Below, piece by piece: positions 1-6,018 of a stretch of 7,862 nucleotides of DNA. A program made the translations under genes and the position numbers. The DNA is from Oscillospiraceae bacterium. GTDB taxonomy: Bacteria; Bacillota_A; Clostridia; Oscillospirales; Oscillospiraceae. Positions within the stretch are counted from its first letter, which is position 1. Every line of letters begins with the position of its first letter. The stretch covers positions 1 to 7,862 of the forward strand of contig JAGAFT010000222.1 in the NCBI GenBank assembly GCA_017627975.1, given 5' to 3'. The notes beneath the pieces were generated by a model. It saw only the letters and a program-made list of their open reading frames with translations. It was not told where the DNA came from and did no database searches.

Positions 1-339
1 ATGGGCTTTGAAGTCGTGCACGTCGGCATCAACAGCGCCGACGCCGACACCGCCATGGACATCGCCGAAGCGTTCCAGAACGCCTTTGACTTTACGGTGA
101 AGCCGGGCAATTCCTCCAACTTTGCCGGAACCGGCGTCGAAGTGATGAAGAGCCAGTATCTCGGCACAAACGGCCACATCGCCGTCCGCACCAACAGCAT
201 GGCTGTCGCCATCGGCGAGCTCGAGAAGCGCGGCTTTGAAGTCGACATGAGCACGGCCAAGTACAAGGGCGACCGTCTGCACGCGGTCTATCTGAAGAAC
301 GAGATCGGCGGATTTGCCGTTCATCTTCTGCAGAAATAA
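1..339 (+). CDS. C-terminal part of bifunctional KHG/KDPG aldolase (5'-partial), VOC-like extension
   Basis: The reading frame is open from the first base to a TAA and gives 112 residues. The sequence begins [11 protein letters not shown] and ends [11 protein letters not shown], with [15 protein letters not shown] (37-51) and GTNGHIAV (55-62) in between. From memory of the family, this matches the C-terminal extension that many Clostridia carry after the roughly 210-residue KHG/KDPG aldolase barrel; it looks like a glyoxalase/VOC-type fold of beta-alpha-beta-beta units. KDPG aldolase splits 2-keto-3-deoxy-6-phosphogluconate into pyruvate and glyceraldehyde 3-phosphate in the cytoplasm. The catalytic barrel would lie upstream of the window, so the ATG at base 1 is probably an internal methionine, although a stand-alone VOC-like protein starting here cannot be excluded because no upstream sequence is visible. 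The next gene is a KDG kinase, which makes the aldolase's substrate; this supports the reading. The role of the extension itself is unknown to me. Confidence 0.72.
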   Translation: MGFEVVHVGINSADADTAMDIAEAFQNAFDFTVKPGNSSNFAGTGVEVMKSQYLGTNGHIAVRTNSMAVAIGELEKRGFEVDMSTAKYKGDRLHAVYLKNEIGGFAVHLLQK

Positions 340-354
340 GAAGCGGAACCGCGG

Positions 355-381
355 CCCTCTCCCGCCGACGGCGGGAGAGGG
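355..381. repeat. GC-rich intercistronic palindrome (12-bp stem, 3-nt loop)
   Basis: The arms 355-366 (CCCTCTCCCGCC) and 370-381 (GGCGGGAGAGGG) are perfect reverse complements around the loop GAC. The hairpin starts 15 bases after the aldolase stop codon and ends 19 bases before the KDG kinase ribosome binding site. No T-run follows, so it is not a classic intrinsic terminator. In polycistronic mRNA such a stem could protect the upstream transcript 3' end or mark a processing site; that role is inferred. A related palindrome lies at 2299-2319. Confidence 0.8.
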
Positions 382-400
382 AGACCATAGAAATGAAAAT

Positions 401-405
401 GGAGG
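401..405 (+). promoter_or_regulatory. Shine-Dalgarno site that sets the KDG kinase start at 414
   Basis: GGAGG lies 8 bases upstream of the ATG at 414. The alternative in-frame ATG at 393 has no comparable site at proper distance and would place this GGAGG inside the coding region. The PfkB fold also begins directly at the 414 methionine ([10 protein letters not shown]). Confidence 0.85.
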
Positions 406-413
406 AAACTGTT

Positions 414-1442
414 ATGAAATTCCTGACTTTCGGTGAAATCATGCTCCGTCTCAAATCCCCCGGTCTGGAGAGATTCTTCCAGAGCCCGATGCTTGAGGCC
501 ACCTTCGGCGGCGGCGAGGCCAACGTGGCGGTCTCCCTGGCAAACTATGACCAGGATGTGGCCTTCCTGACCGTTCTGCCGAAGAACGTCATCGCGGACG
601 AGTGCGTGAAAGAGCTGCGCAGGTTCGGCGTGGATACGAGCCGCATTGTCCGTTCCGACAAGGGCCGTATCGGCATCTATTATCTCGAGACCGGCGCCAA
701 CGCCCGCCCGAGCAAGGTCGTCTACGATCGCGCCGGATCTTCCATGGCCGTTGCCGCCCCCGGCGACATCGACTGGGACAAGGCTTTTGAGGGCGTCGAG
801 TGGTTCCACATCACCGGCATCACCCCGGCGATTTCCGAAAGTGCGAAGGATCTCAGCCTCGAGTCCGTGAAGGAAGCCAAGAAGCGCGGCATCACGGTCT
901 CCTGCGACCTGAATTTCCGCAAGAACCTCTGGAAGTACGGCGTGCGTGCAGCCGAGGTCATGAGAGAGCTGGCCAATTACGTGGACGTGGCCATCGCCAA
1001 TGAGGAAGACGTCCAGAAGTCCCTGGAAATCACCACCGACGTCGTTGTGGAGTCCGGCGAACTGGACCGTGCCAAGTACAAAGCCCTGGGCGACAAGGTC
1101 CTGGCGGCCTATCCCAATATGAAGATGATCGCCATCACCCTGCGTGAGAGCAAGAGCGCCGACTGGAACGGCTGGGCGGCCTGCCTGAACGACCGCGAAC
1201 ACTTCTATGAGTCCAAGCGCTATGAGATCCGCGACATCGTGGACCGCGTCGGCGGCGGCGACAGCTTCGGCGGCGGCCTGCTCTACGGCCTGACCCACTA
1301 TGACGATCACCAGAAGGCTCTGGAGTTCGCGGTTGCGGCCTCCTGCCTGAAGCACAGCATCCCCGGCGACTTTAACCGCGTGACCGTCGATGAGGTGGAG
1401 AAGCTCATGGGCGGCGACGGAAGCGGCCGCGTGCAGAGATAA
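414..1442 (+). CDS. kdgK: 2-keto-3-deoxygluconate kinase (PfkB/ribokinase family)
   Basis: This 342-residue protein phosphorylates 2-keto-3-deoxy-D-gluconate to KDPG with ATP, the step before KDPG aldolase, in the cytoplasm. It opens with the beta strand [13 protein letters not shown] and the PfkB N-terminal substrate motif [15 protein letters not shown] (31-45). YDRAGSSM (104-111) and DLNFRKNLW (165-173) are typical of KDG kinases. The C-terminal PfkB signature is DRVGGGDSF (277-285), with D283 as the expected catalytic base and the GGG as the anion hole. Length is as usual for the family (about 310-345). The GGAGG at 401-405 favours this start over the ATG at 393. Codon use is strongly biased to C-ending codons (I count only about 2 GGA among some 32 glycine codons), suggesting high expression. 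The neighbours, an aldolase tail before it and a KduD/Ga5DH-type reductase after it, fit a KDG pathway. Fructokinase or another PfkB specificity is less likely. Confidence 0.88.
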   Translation: MKFLTFGEIMLRLKSPGLERFFQSPMLEATFGGGEANVAVSLANYDQDVAFLTVLPKNVIADECVKELRRFGVDTSRIVRSDKGRIGIYYLETGANARPSKVVYDRAGSSMAVAAPGDIDWDKAFEGVEWFHITGITPAISESAKDLSLESVKEAKKRGITVSCDLNFRKNLWKYGVRAAEVMRELANYVDVAIANEEDVQKSLEITTDVVVESGELDRAKYKALGDKVLAAYPNMKMIAITLRESKSADWNGWAACLNDREHFYESKRYEIRDIVDRVGGGDSFGGGLLYGLTHYDDHQKALEFAVAASCLKHSIPGDFNRVTVDEVEKLMGGDGSGRVQR

Positions 1443-1490
1443 AACCTGCATGACAACAAGATATTAATCTGATTTGGAGGAATATTCATT

Positions 1491-2288
1491 ATGGACATGA
1501 AAGCCTTTTCCCTGGAGGGTAAAGTTGCACTGATTACCGGCGCCGCCTACGGCATCGGATTCGCCATCGCCGAGGCCTTTGCAGCTGCCGGTGCAAAGAT
1601 CTGCTTCAACTGCCGCGGTGAGCATCACATGGAAGCCGCCATGAAGGCCTATGCCGAAAAGGGCATCGACGCCCACGGCTACTACTGCGACGTGACGAAG
1701 GAAGAGGAAGTCAAGGAGATGGTCGCCAAGATCGAGGAAGAAGTCGGCGTCATCGACATCCTCGTGAACAACGCCGGCATCATCAAGCGCATCCCGATGC
1801 TCGAGATGAGCGCGGAGGACTTCCGCCAGGTCATCGACATCGACCTGAACGCCCCCTTCATCGTTGCCAAGGCCGTCATCCCCGGCATGATCAAGAAGGG
1901 CCACGGCAAGATCATCAACATCTGCTCCATGATGTCCGAGCTCGGCCGTGAGACGGTCTCCGCCTATGCGGCAGCCAAGGGCGGACTGAAGATGCTGACC
2001 CGCAACATCTGCTCCGAGTACGGCGAGTACAACATCCAGTGCAACGGTATCGGACCCGGCTACATTGCCACACCGCAGACCGCTCCGCTGCGCGAGCGTC
2101 AGCCGGACGGCAGCCGTCATCCCTTTGACCAGTTCATCGTGGCGAAGACGCCGGCAGCCCGCTGGGGCACCCCGGAAGACCTGATGGGACCGGCCGTGTT
2201 CCTGGCCTCCGATGCATCCAACTTTGTCAACGGCCACATCCTCTATGTGGACGGCGGCATCCTGGCCTACATCGGCAAGCAGCCGTAA
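1491..2288 (+). CDS. SDR dehydrogenase, gluconate 5-dehydrogenase / KduD-DhuD type
   Basis: A 265-residue classical short-chain dehydrogenase, a cytoplasmic NAD(P)H oxidoreductase. It shows the cofactor motif TGAAYGIG (16-23), NNAG (93-96), and the catalytic tetrad N120, S146, Y159 and K163 (YAAAK, 159-163). The region INICSMMSELGRETVSAYA and the tail NGHILYVDGGILAYIGKQP closely resemble the streptococcal gluconate 5-dehydrogenase that I remember. That subfamily covers both 5-keto-D-gluconate reduction to gluconate (IdnO-like) and the KduD/DhuD reaction that reduces the diketo intermediate of unsaturated uronate breakdown to KDG. Both fit the KDG kinase upstream, so I give no gene symbol. After beta-2 the sequence ICFNCRGE (37-44) has no acidic residue at the usual NAD-selecting place and has R42, which hints at NADP(H); this is inference. 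GGAGG at 1476-1480 lies 10 bases before the ATG. The last 39 bases are repeated downstream at 2342-2380. Confidence 0.85.
   Translation: MDMKAFSLEGKVALITGAAYGIGFAIAEAFAAAGAKICFNCRGEHHMEAAMKAYAEKGIDAHGYYCDVTKEEEVKEMVAKIEEEVGVIDILVNNAGIIKRIPMLEMSAEDFRQVIDIDLNAPFIVAKAVIPGMIKKGHGKIINICSMMSELGRETVSAYAAAKGGLKMLTRNICSEYGEYNIQCNGIGPGYIATPQTAPLRERQPDGSRHPFDQFIVAKTPAARWGTPEDLMGPAVFLASDASNFVNGHILYVDGGILAYIGKQP
2250..2288 (+). repeat. Direct repeat copy 1: 3' end of the SDR gene
   Basis: This 39-base segment encodes the last residues DGGILAYIGKQP and the stop codon of the SDR gene. It matches 2342-2380 at 36 of 39 positions. The start-to-start offset is 92 bases. Confidence 0.9.
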
Positions 2289-2298
2289 AGAAACCGTA

Positions 2299-2319
2299 CT
2301 CCCCGCCGGAGGCGGGGAG
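2299..2319. repeat. GC-rich intercistronic palindrome (9-bp stem, 3-nt loop)
   Basis: The arms 2299-2307 (CTCCCCGCC) and 2311-2319 (GGCGGGGAG) pair perfectly around the loop GGA, 10 bases after the SDR stop codon. No T-run follows. It shares the core C-CCGCC-N3-GGCGG-G layout with the palindrome at 355-381, and it sits between the two copies of the duplicated SDR gene tail. Confidence 0.75.
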
Positions 2320-2341
2320 CACAGGGCCAGCCCCTGCATCT

Positions 2342-2380
2342 GACGGCGGCATTCTGGCCTGTATCGGCAAGCAGCCGTAA
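2342..2380 (+). repeat. Direct repeat copy 2: orphan, diverged copy of the SDR gene tail
   Basis: This untranslated stretch repeats the last 39 bases of the SDR gene, including its TAA, with three differences. Read in the original codon frame it gives DGGILACIGKQP-stop: one silent change (ATC to ATT) and TAC to TGT (Tyr to Cys). It has no start codon or upstream coding match, so it is a remnant, not a gene. It ends 41 bases before the ATG of the next gene. It probably derives from a former second SDR copy or a recombination scar; the origin is inferred. Confidence 0.9.
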
Positions 2381-2421
2381 TCATACTTCACTACCTTGAA
2401 CAGAAAGAAGGCACAAACCTG

Positions 2422-3453
2422 ATGAAAGCAGCTGTATTAAAAGACTGGTTCCAGCTCGAGCTCACCGACGTTCCGATGCCGGTTCCGGGCCCGGATGAAG
2501 CCCTGATCAAAGTCCGCTACGGCGGCGTGTGCGGCTCGGACATGGTCGTGTACCGTCACAAACATATGACCGCCACGATCCCCCGCGTGCTCTGCCATGA
2601 AATCCTCGGCACCATTGAGACCCTGCCGGAAGGCTATGAGGGACCCTTCCATCTGGGCCAGCGGGTTCTGATGAACCCGGTTGTCTCCTGCGGTCACTGC
2701 TCCGCCTGCAGACGCGGCCTCGGCCATGTGTGCGAGAACCTGGAACTGCTCGGCATCCACCGGGACGGCGGCTTTGCCGAATACACCAAGGTCGGCGTGG
2801 AGAAGCTTGTCGCCATTCCCGACGACTTCCCCGATGAGGTCGCCATTCTTGGCGAGCCCTTCGCCGTCGGCTATCATGTCATGGTGCGCAGCCAGCTCCA
2901 GAAGGGTGACACCGTGTTCATTTCGGGCGGTGCGGCGGTCGGCCTGTACATCGCCATCTTCGCAAAGGCCTACGGCGCCGGACGGGTCATCGTGTCTGAG
3001 GTGAATGAGCCGCGGCGTCAGTTTGTCGAGTCCATGGGAATCGAAACCATCAATCCCACACAGACCGACCCCATGGATCTGATGCGCGAAGTCACCGGCG
3101 GCGGTGGATTTGACATGGTCTATGACACCTCCGGCGCGAAATCCGCAACGCTCCAGATGCCGGATCTCACCCGCTGCGGCGGCAAGATGATGAGCCTGAA
3201 CCTTTCCGGCGACATCTATGAATTCATCATCGGCAAGGTCTCTTTCAAGGAGATCACGCTCATCGGCAACCGCCTGTACTCTCAGGAGGACTTCGAAGGC
3301 GGCGTCCGTTTCGTCGAAGAGAACTGGCGCAAGCTGCATCTGGACCGCATGGTCAGCGATATTCTCCCGCTCAGTGACATCGACAAGGCCATCAACATGA
3401 TGATCAACGGCGACAACCTCTGCAAGATCATCATTGACTGCCAGAAGGTCTGA
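2422..3453 (+). CDS. Zinc-dependent medium-chain dehydrogenase, RspB / L-idonate 5-dehydrogenase type
   Basis: A 343-residue MDR alcohol dehydrogenase, the usual length for IdnD, RspB and sorbitol dehydrogenase relatives. Catalytic zinc ligands are C37 (GVCGSD, 35-40), H59-E60 and E145 (GEP). The four structural-zinc cysteines are all present: C90, C93, C96 and C104. The nucleotide-binding domain follows at about 160-285; E193 at the end of beta-2 (VIVSEVNEP) suggests NAD(H). The cofactor loop reads SGGAAVG (168-174), so the middle glycine of the usual GxGxxG is alanine. Enzymes of this type oxidise C5 of aldonates such as L-idonate or L-gulonate to 5-keto-acids, which a partner SDR, here the preceding gene, then reduces; this E. 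coli idnD-idnO logic makes the pair attractive. The substrate cannot be fixed from sequence; threonine or polyol dehydrogenase activity remains possible. A weak GAAGG at 2407-2411 precedes the ATG by 10 bases. Confidence 0.82.
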   Translation: MKAAVLKDWFQLELTDVPMPVPGPDEALIKVRYGGVCGSDMVVYRHKHMTATIPRVLCHEILGTIETLPEGYEGPFHLGQRVLMNPVVSCGHCSACRRGLGHVCENLELLGIHRDGGFAEYTKVGVEKLVAIPDDFPDEVAILGEPFAVGYHVMVRSQLQKGDTVFISGGAAVGLYIAIFAKAYGAGRVIVSEVNEPRRQFVESMGIETINPTQTDPMDLMREVTGGGGFDMVYDTSGAKSATLQMPDLTRCGGKMMSLNLSGDIYEFIIGKVSFKEITLIGNRLYSQEDFEGGVRFVEENWRKLHLDRMVSDILPLSDIDKAINMMINGDNLCKIIIDCQKV

Positions 3454-3466
3454 GCGTATCCCGGAA

Positions 3467-3499
3467 AAAGGGGAGCTGTGCTCCGCACAGCTCCCCTTT
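3467..3499 (+). terminator. Stem-loop between modules, possible weak intrinsic terminator or attenuator
   Basis: The arms 3467-3480 (AAAGGGGAGCTGTG) and 3486-3499 pair perfectly over 14 bp around the loop CTCCG, starting 13 bases after the dehydrogenase stop. The only T-rich tract is the TTT at the base of the 3' arm, followed by ATGCAC, so full termination is doubtful. Only 35 bases separate it from the next start codon, and no promoter is evident in them, so partial read-through to the distal genes or transcript-end protection is the likelier job. Confidence 0.55.
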
Positions 3500-3534
3500 A
3501 TGCACTCTGAAAACAACAGGAGGAACGAACACCC

Positions 3535-4464
3535 ATGTCACAGAAACTTTATCCCTCCGCGCATATTCTGGAGATGTTCATGCCCTATCTGCATGATGAA
3601 AAACGGCTGATCGAGGTTCTGAACAGAATTGTGGAGAAGGACTTCTACCGGAACGTGGAGCTGCCTTCCTTCCCGACGAAGGAGCACCGGGATACCGTGC
3701 GGAAGATCCTGAAGGACAATGATCTGACCGCCATCACCTTTGTCGCGCCGTTTCTGAACGAGCAGAAGATGTCTCTCTGCGATCTGGACGACAGACGGCG
3801 GGAAGAAGTCCTGGATTTCCTGAAGATGCATGCGGACTTCGCCGCGGAGAGCGGATACACGACCTTCGGCGTCCCGAGCGGACCCTATCCCGGAGACGAA
3901 AAGCACGACGAGGCCATGGCGGCGCAGGCGGATACCCTTGCCCGGATCGCGGATTATGCGGCCTCTCTCGGCATGAACTGCAGCATCGAGCCGCTGGACC
4001 GCTATGCCCACAAGAAAGCCCTCATCGGACCGATGGACGAGGTGGTGGAATGGTTCCGGCCGCTGCACGAGGCGCATCCGAACCTCTTCCTGCACTGGGA
4101 CAGCGCCCATGAACGCCTGGGCGGCCTCGGCATCTTCAACACCCTGGAGATGGCGGCGCCGTTTCTGAGCCAGATCCATCTCTGCGACTGCATCGACGAT
4201 CCGACGCATCCCTGCTTCGGGGATCTGCATATGGATCCGGCCGAAGCGCCCGACTGGAAGACGGAAGGCTTCCTGACACCGGAGATCGGGGCCGAGATTA
4301 TCCGCCGCGCGGCGTCGTTTGACAGACCGGAAGGGGTAAAGCGCTTCTGGGTGTCCATCGAAGTGCTCGGTCACAAGGGAGACAACCTCTGGCGCAAGGA
4401 GCGGATCGCGAGAGAATTCCTGACGCGCTGCTGGGAGCTCTCCGGCGTGGAAATCAGCCGCTGA
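3535..4464 (+). CDS. TIM-barrel sugar isomerase/epimerase (xylose isomerase-like), substrate unknown
   Basis: A 309-residue protein of the xylose-isomerase-like TIM-barrel superfamily (AP endonuclease 2 family, which includes IolE/IolI and ketose 3-epimerases). The expected metal-binding set is visible in order on successive strands: E152 (SIEPLD), D189 with H192 (HWDSAH), H215 (QIHLCD) and E276 (SIEVLG). GDLH (229-232) follows the third of these, as in related proteins. The family uses a divalent metal to isomerise or epimerise free or phosphorylated sugars in the cytoplasm. AGGAGG at 3518-3523 lies 11 bases upstream of the start. It is the first gene after the module-dividing stem-loop and sits 18 bases before a LyxK-like kinase, so a job in supplying that kinase with a ketose, for example as a ketose 3-epimerase, is plausible but inferred. 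I do not recognise a close characterised relative. Confidence 0.75.
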   Translation: MSQKLYPSAHILEMFMPYLHDEKRLIEVLNRIVEKDFYRNVELPSFPTKEHRDTVRKILKDNDLTAITFVAPFLNEQKMSLCDLDDRRREEVLDFLKMHADFAAESGYTTFGVPSGPYPGDEKHDEAMAAQADTLARIADYAASLGMNCSIEPLDRYAHKKALIGPMDEVVEWFRPLHEAHPNLFLHWDSAHERLGGLGIFNTLEMAAPFLSQIHLCDCIDDPTHPCFGDLHMDPAEAPDWKTEGFLTPEIGAEIIRRAASFDRPEGVKRFWVSIEVLGHKGDNLWRKERIAREFLTRCWELSGVEISR

Positions 4465-4482
4465 GCGGGACGGAGAGAGAAG

Positions 4483-6018
4483 ATGCATTACTTTATCGGT
4501 CTGGATAACGGCGGAACGGCGACCAAGGCCGCGCTCTTTGACAGAAACGGAAAAGAGATCGGCAAGGCGGTTGTCGCGACGGCTTCTATCACCCCGAAGC
4601 CCGGCTTTGTGGAGCGGGATATGGAGGAGATGTGGGAGGCCAACTGCAGCGTGATCGCCCGGGTCCTCCGTGAAACGGGCGTCGACGCGAAGAATGTGGC
4701 GGGAATCGGAATCGCCGGACACGGGAAGGGCCTGTATCTCTGGGGGAAGGACGGAAAGCCCGCCCGCAACGGCATCATCTCCACCGACAACCGCGCCTGG
4801 GCCTATCCGAAGCGCTGGGCGGAGGACGGAACCGAAGAAAAGGCCTTCGCCTGTACCGCACAGCATATTCTGGCCTGCCAGCCGGTTTCGCTGCTGGCCT
4901 GGCTGCGGGATAACGAGCCGGAGAGCTACCGGAATATCCGCTGGGTTTTTGAGTGCAAGGATTATGTCCGCTTCCGCCTGACGGGGGAAGCAAAGGCGGA
5001 GATCACGGATTATTCCGGAGCCAGCCTTATGAACCTCCATACCAGGGACTATGACGGGGAACTGCTGAAGCTCTTCGGCCTGGAAGAGATTGCCCAGGCG
5101 CTTCCGCCGCTCTGCAGGGCGACGGAGATCTGCGGCCTGGTGACGGAAGAGGCGGCGGAGCGCTGCGGCCTGCTCCAGGGGACCCCGGTGGTGGGCGGCA
5201 TGTTCGATATCAACGCCTGCGCCCTGGCAGCGGGCGTGACCGATCCGGAGCGGCTCTGCATGATCGCGGGGACCTGGAGCATCAACGAATACGTACGCAG
5301 GGAACCGGTCACAGACGGAAGCGTCCTGATGAATTCCCTCTTCTGCCTGCCGGAATACTATCTCATCGAAGAATCAAGCCCGACCTCGGCGGGCAACAAC
5401 GAATGGTTTGTGCGGGAACTGCTTCCGGAACTCGGCGCGGAATGCAAAGCGCGGGGCGAGAGCGTATACGAAGTACTGAACCGCTGGGTGGATGAAATTT
5501 CACCCGGAGAATTTGTACCGGTGTTTCTGCCGTTCCTGATGGCGTCGAACGTCCATCCGAACGCGAAGGGAAGCTTTGTCGGCATGTCTCTGAATCACAG
5601 CCGGAAACACCTGGCACGGAGCGTATACGAGGGCATCGCCTTCTGTCACCGCATGCATCTGGAGCGCCTGCTGAAAAGCCGAAGCGAACCGCCGGTGTGC
5701 ATCCGTCTGGCCGGCGGCGCGGCACGCTCCGCCGTCTGGGCGCAGATGTTTGCCGACGTGATGAAGCTCCCGGTGGAGACCGTCGAAGCCAACGAGACCG
5801 GCGCGCTGGGCTGCGCCATCGCGGCCGCGGTGGCGACGGGAGAATACCCGGATCTGGAGAGCGCCGTGGAAAACATGACCAGCGTCTCCAGACGCTTTGA
5901 GCCGAATGCGGCATACACGGAACTCTACGACAGAAAATACAGGCTGTACTGCAGGACCATTGACTGTCTGGACGGACTCTGGTCGGAGATGCAGGCGATG
6001 ATCGAGGAGGAAGCATGA
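4483..6018 (+). CDS. FGGY-family carbohydrate kinase, L-xylulose kinase (LyxK)-like
   Basis: A 511-residue cytoplasmic sugar kinase of normal FGGY length. The N-terminal domain begins with the ATP phosphate loop GLDNGGTATKA (6-16); DNRA (102-105) and QPVSLLAWL (133-141) line the sugar side; D242 in GGMFDINA is the expected catalytic base. The C-terminal domain has GTWS (263-266), SPTSAGNNEWF (299-309) and the FGGY signature LAGGAARSAVWAQMFAD (409-425). From memory, E. coli LyxK has very similar segments (PGWAERDM, PVVGGLFD, SPTSSGNLEWF), which points to L-xylulose or a close ketose such as 3-keto-L-gulonate. The next gene, an UlaE/SgbU-type epimerase of L-xylulose 5-phosphate, supports this and overlaps the stop codon, indicating translational coupling. 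GGAG at 4472-4475 is 7 bases before the ATG. Glycine codons are mixed (about 20 of 41 are GGA or GGG), unlike the proximal genes. Erythritol or D-xylulose kinase activity is less likely. Confidence 0.82.
   Translation: MHYFIGLDNGGTATKAALFDRNGKEIGKAVVATASITPKPGFVERDMEEMWEANCSVIARVLRETGVDAKNVAGIGIAGHGKGLYLWGKDGKPARNGIISTDNRAWAYPKRWAEDGTEEKAFACTAQHILACQPVSLLAWLRDNEPESYRNIRWVFECKDYVRFRLTGEAKAEITDYSGASLMNLHTRDYDGELLKLFGLEEIAQALPPLCRATEICGLVTEEAAERCGLLQGTPVVGGMFDINACALAAGVTDPERLCMIAGTWSINEYVRREPVTDGSVLMNSLFCLPEYYLIEESSPTSAGNNEWFVRELLPELGAECKARGESVYEVLNRWVDEISPGEFVPVFLPFLMASNVHPNAKGSFVGMSLNHSRKHLARSVYEGIAFCHRMHLERLLKSRSEPPVCIRLAGGAARSAVWAQMFADVMKLPVETVEANETGALGCAIAAAVATGEYPDLESAVENMTSVSRRFEPNAAYTELYDRKYRLYCRTIDCLDGLWSEMQAMIEEEA
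6006..6010 (+). promoter_or_regulatory. Shine-Dalgarno site inside the kinase gene's 3' end, serving the epimerase
   Basis: GGAGG lies within the last codons of the kinase. It is 7 bases from the ATG at 6018 but only 4 from the ATG at 6015, so the 6018 start has the better spacing. Either start overlaps the kinase TGA (6016-6018), a typical coupling arrangement. Confidence 0.7.

Noticed and set aside
393..413. Upstream ATG at 393 as start of the KDG kinase
   Set aside because: It would add MKMEETV, which includes the translated GGAGG; the GGAGG is ideally spaced for the ATG at 414, where the conserved fold starts.
321..1451. A 376-codon minus-strand frame opposite the KDG kinase
   Set aside because: It mirrors the kinase codon by codon and shows low-complexity, His/Val/Ala-rich sequence with no domain; the plus-strand frame has all PfkB motifs and a proper ribosome binding site.
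2289..2421. A separate promoter for the zinc dehydrogenase in the 133-base gap
   Set aside because: I see no convincing -35/-10 pair; the gap is explained by a palindrome, the duplicated gene tail and a weak ribosome binding site.
3538..5040. A 500-codon open frame on the minus strand spanning two plus-strand genes
   Set aside because: It runs antisense to a well-supported TIM-barrel gene and FGGY kinase, crosses their junction, is rich in Arg/Gly/Ala/Val without recognisable motifs, and is the kind of shadow frame that GC-rich third positions produce.
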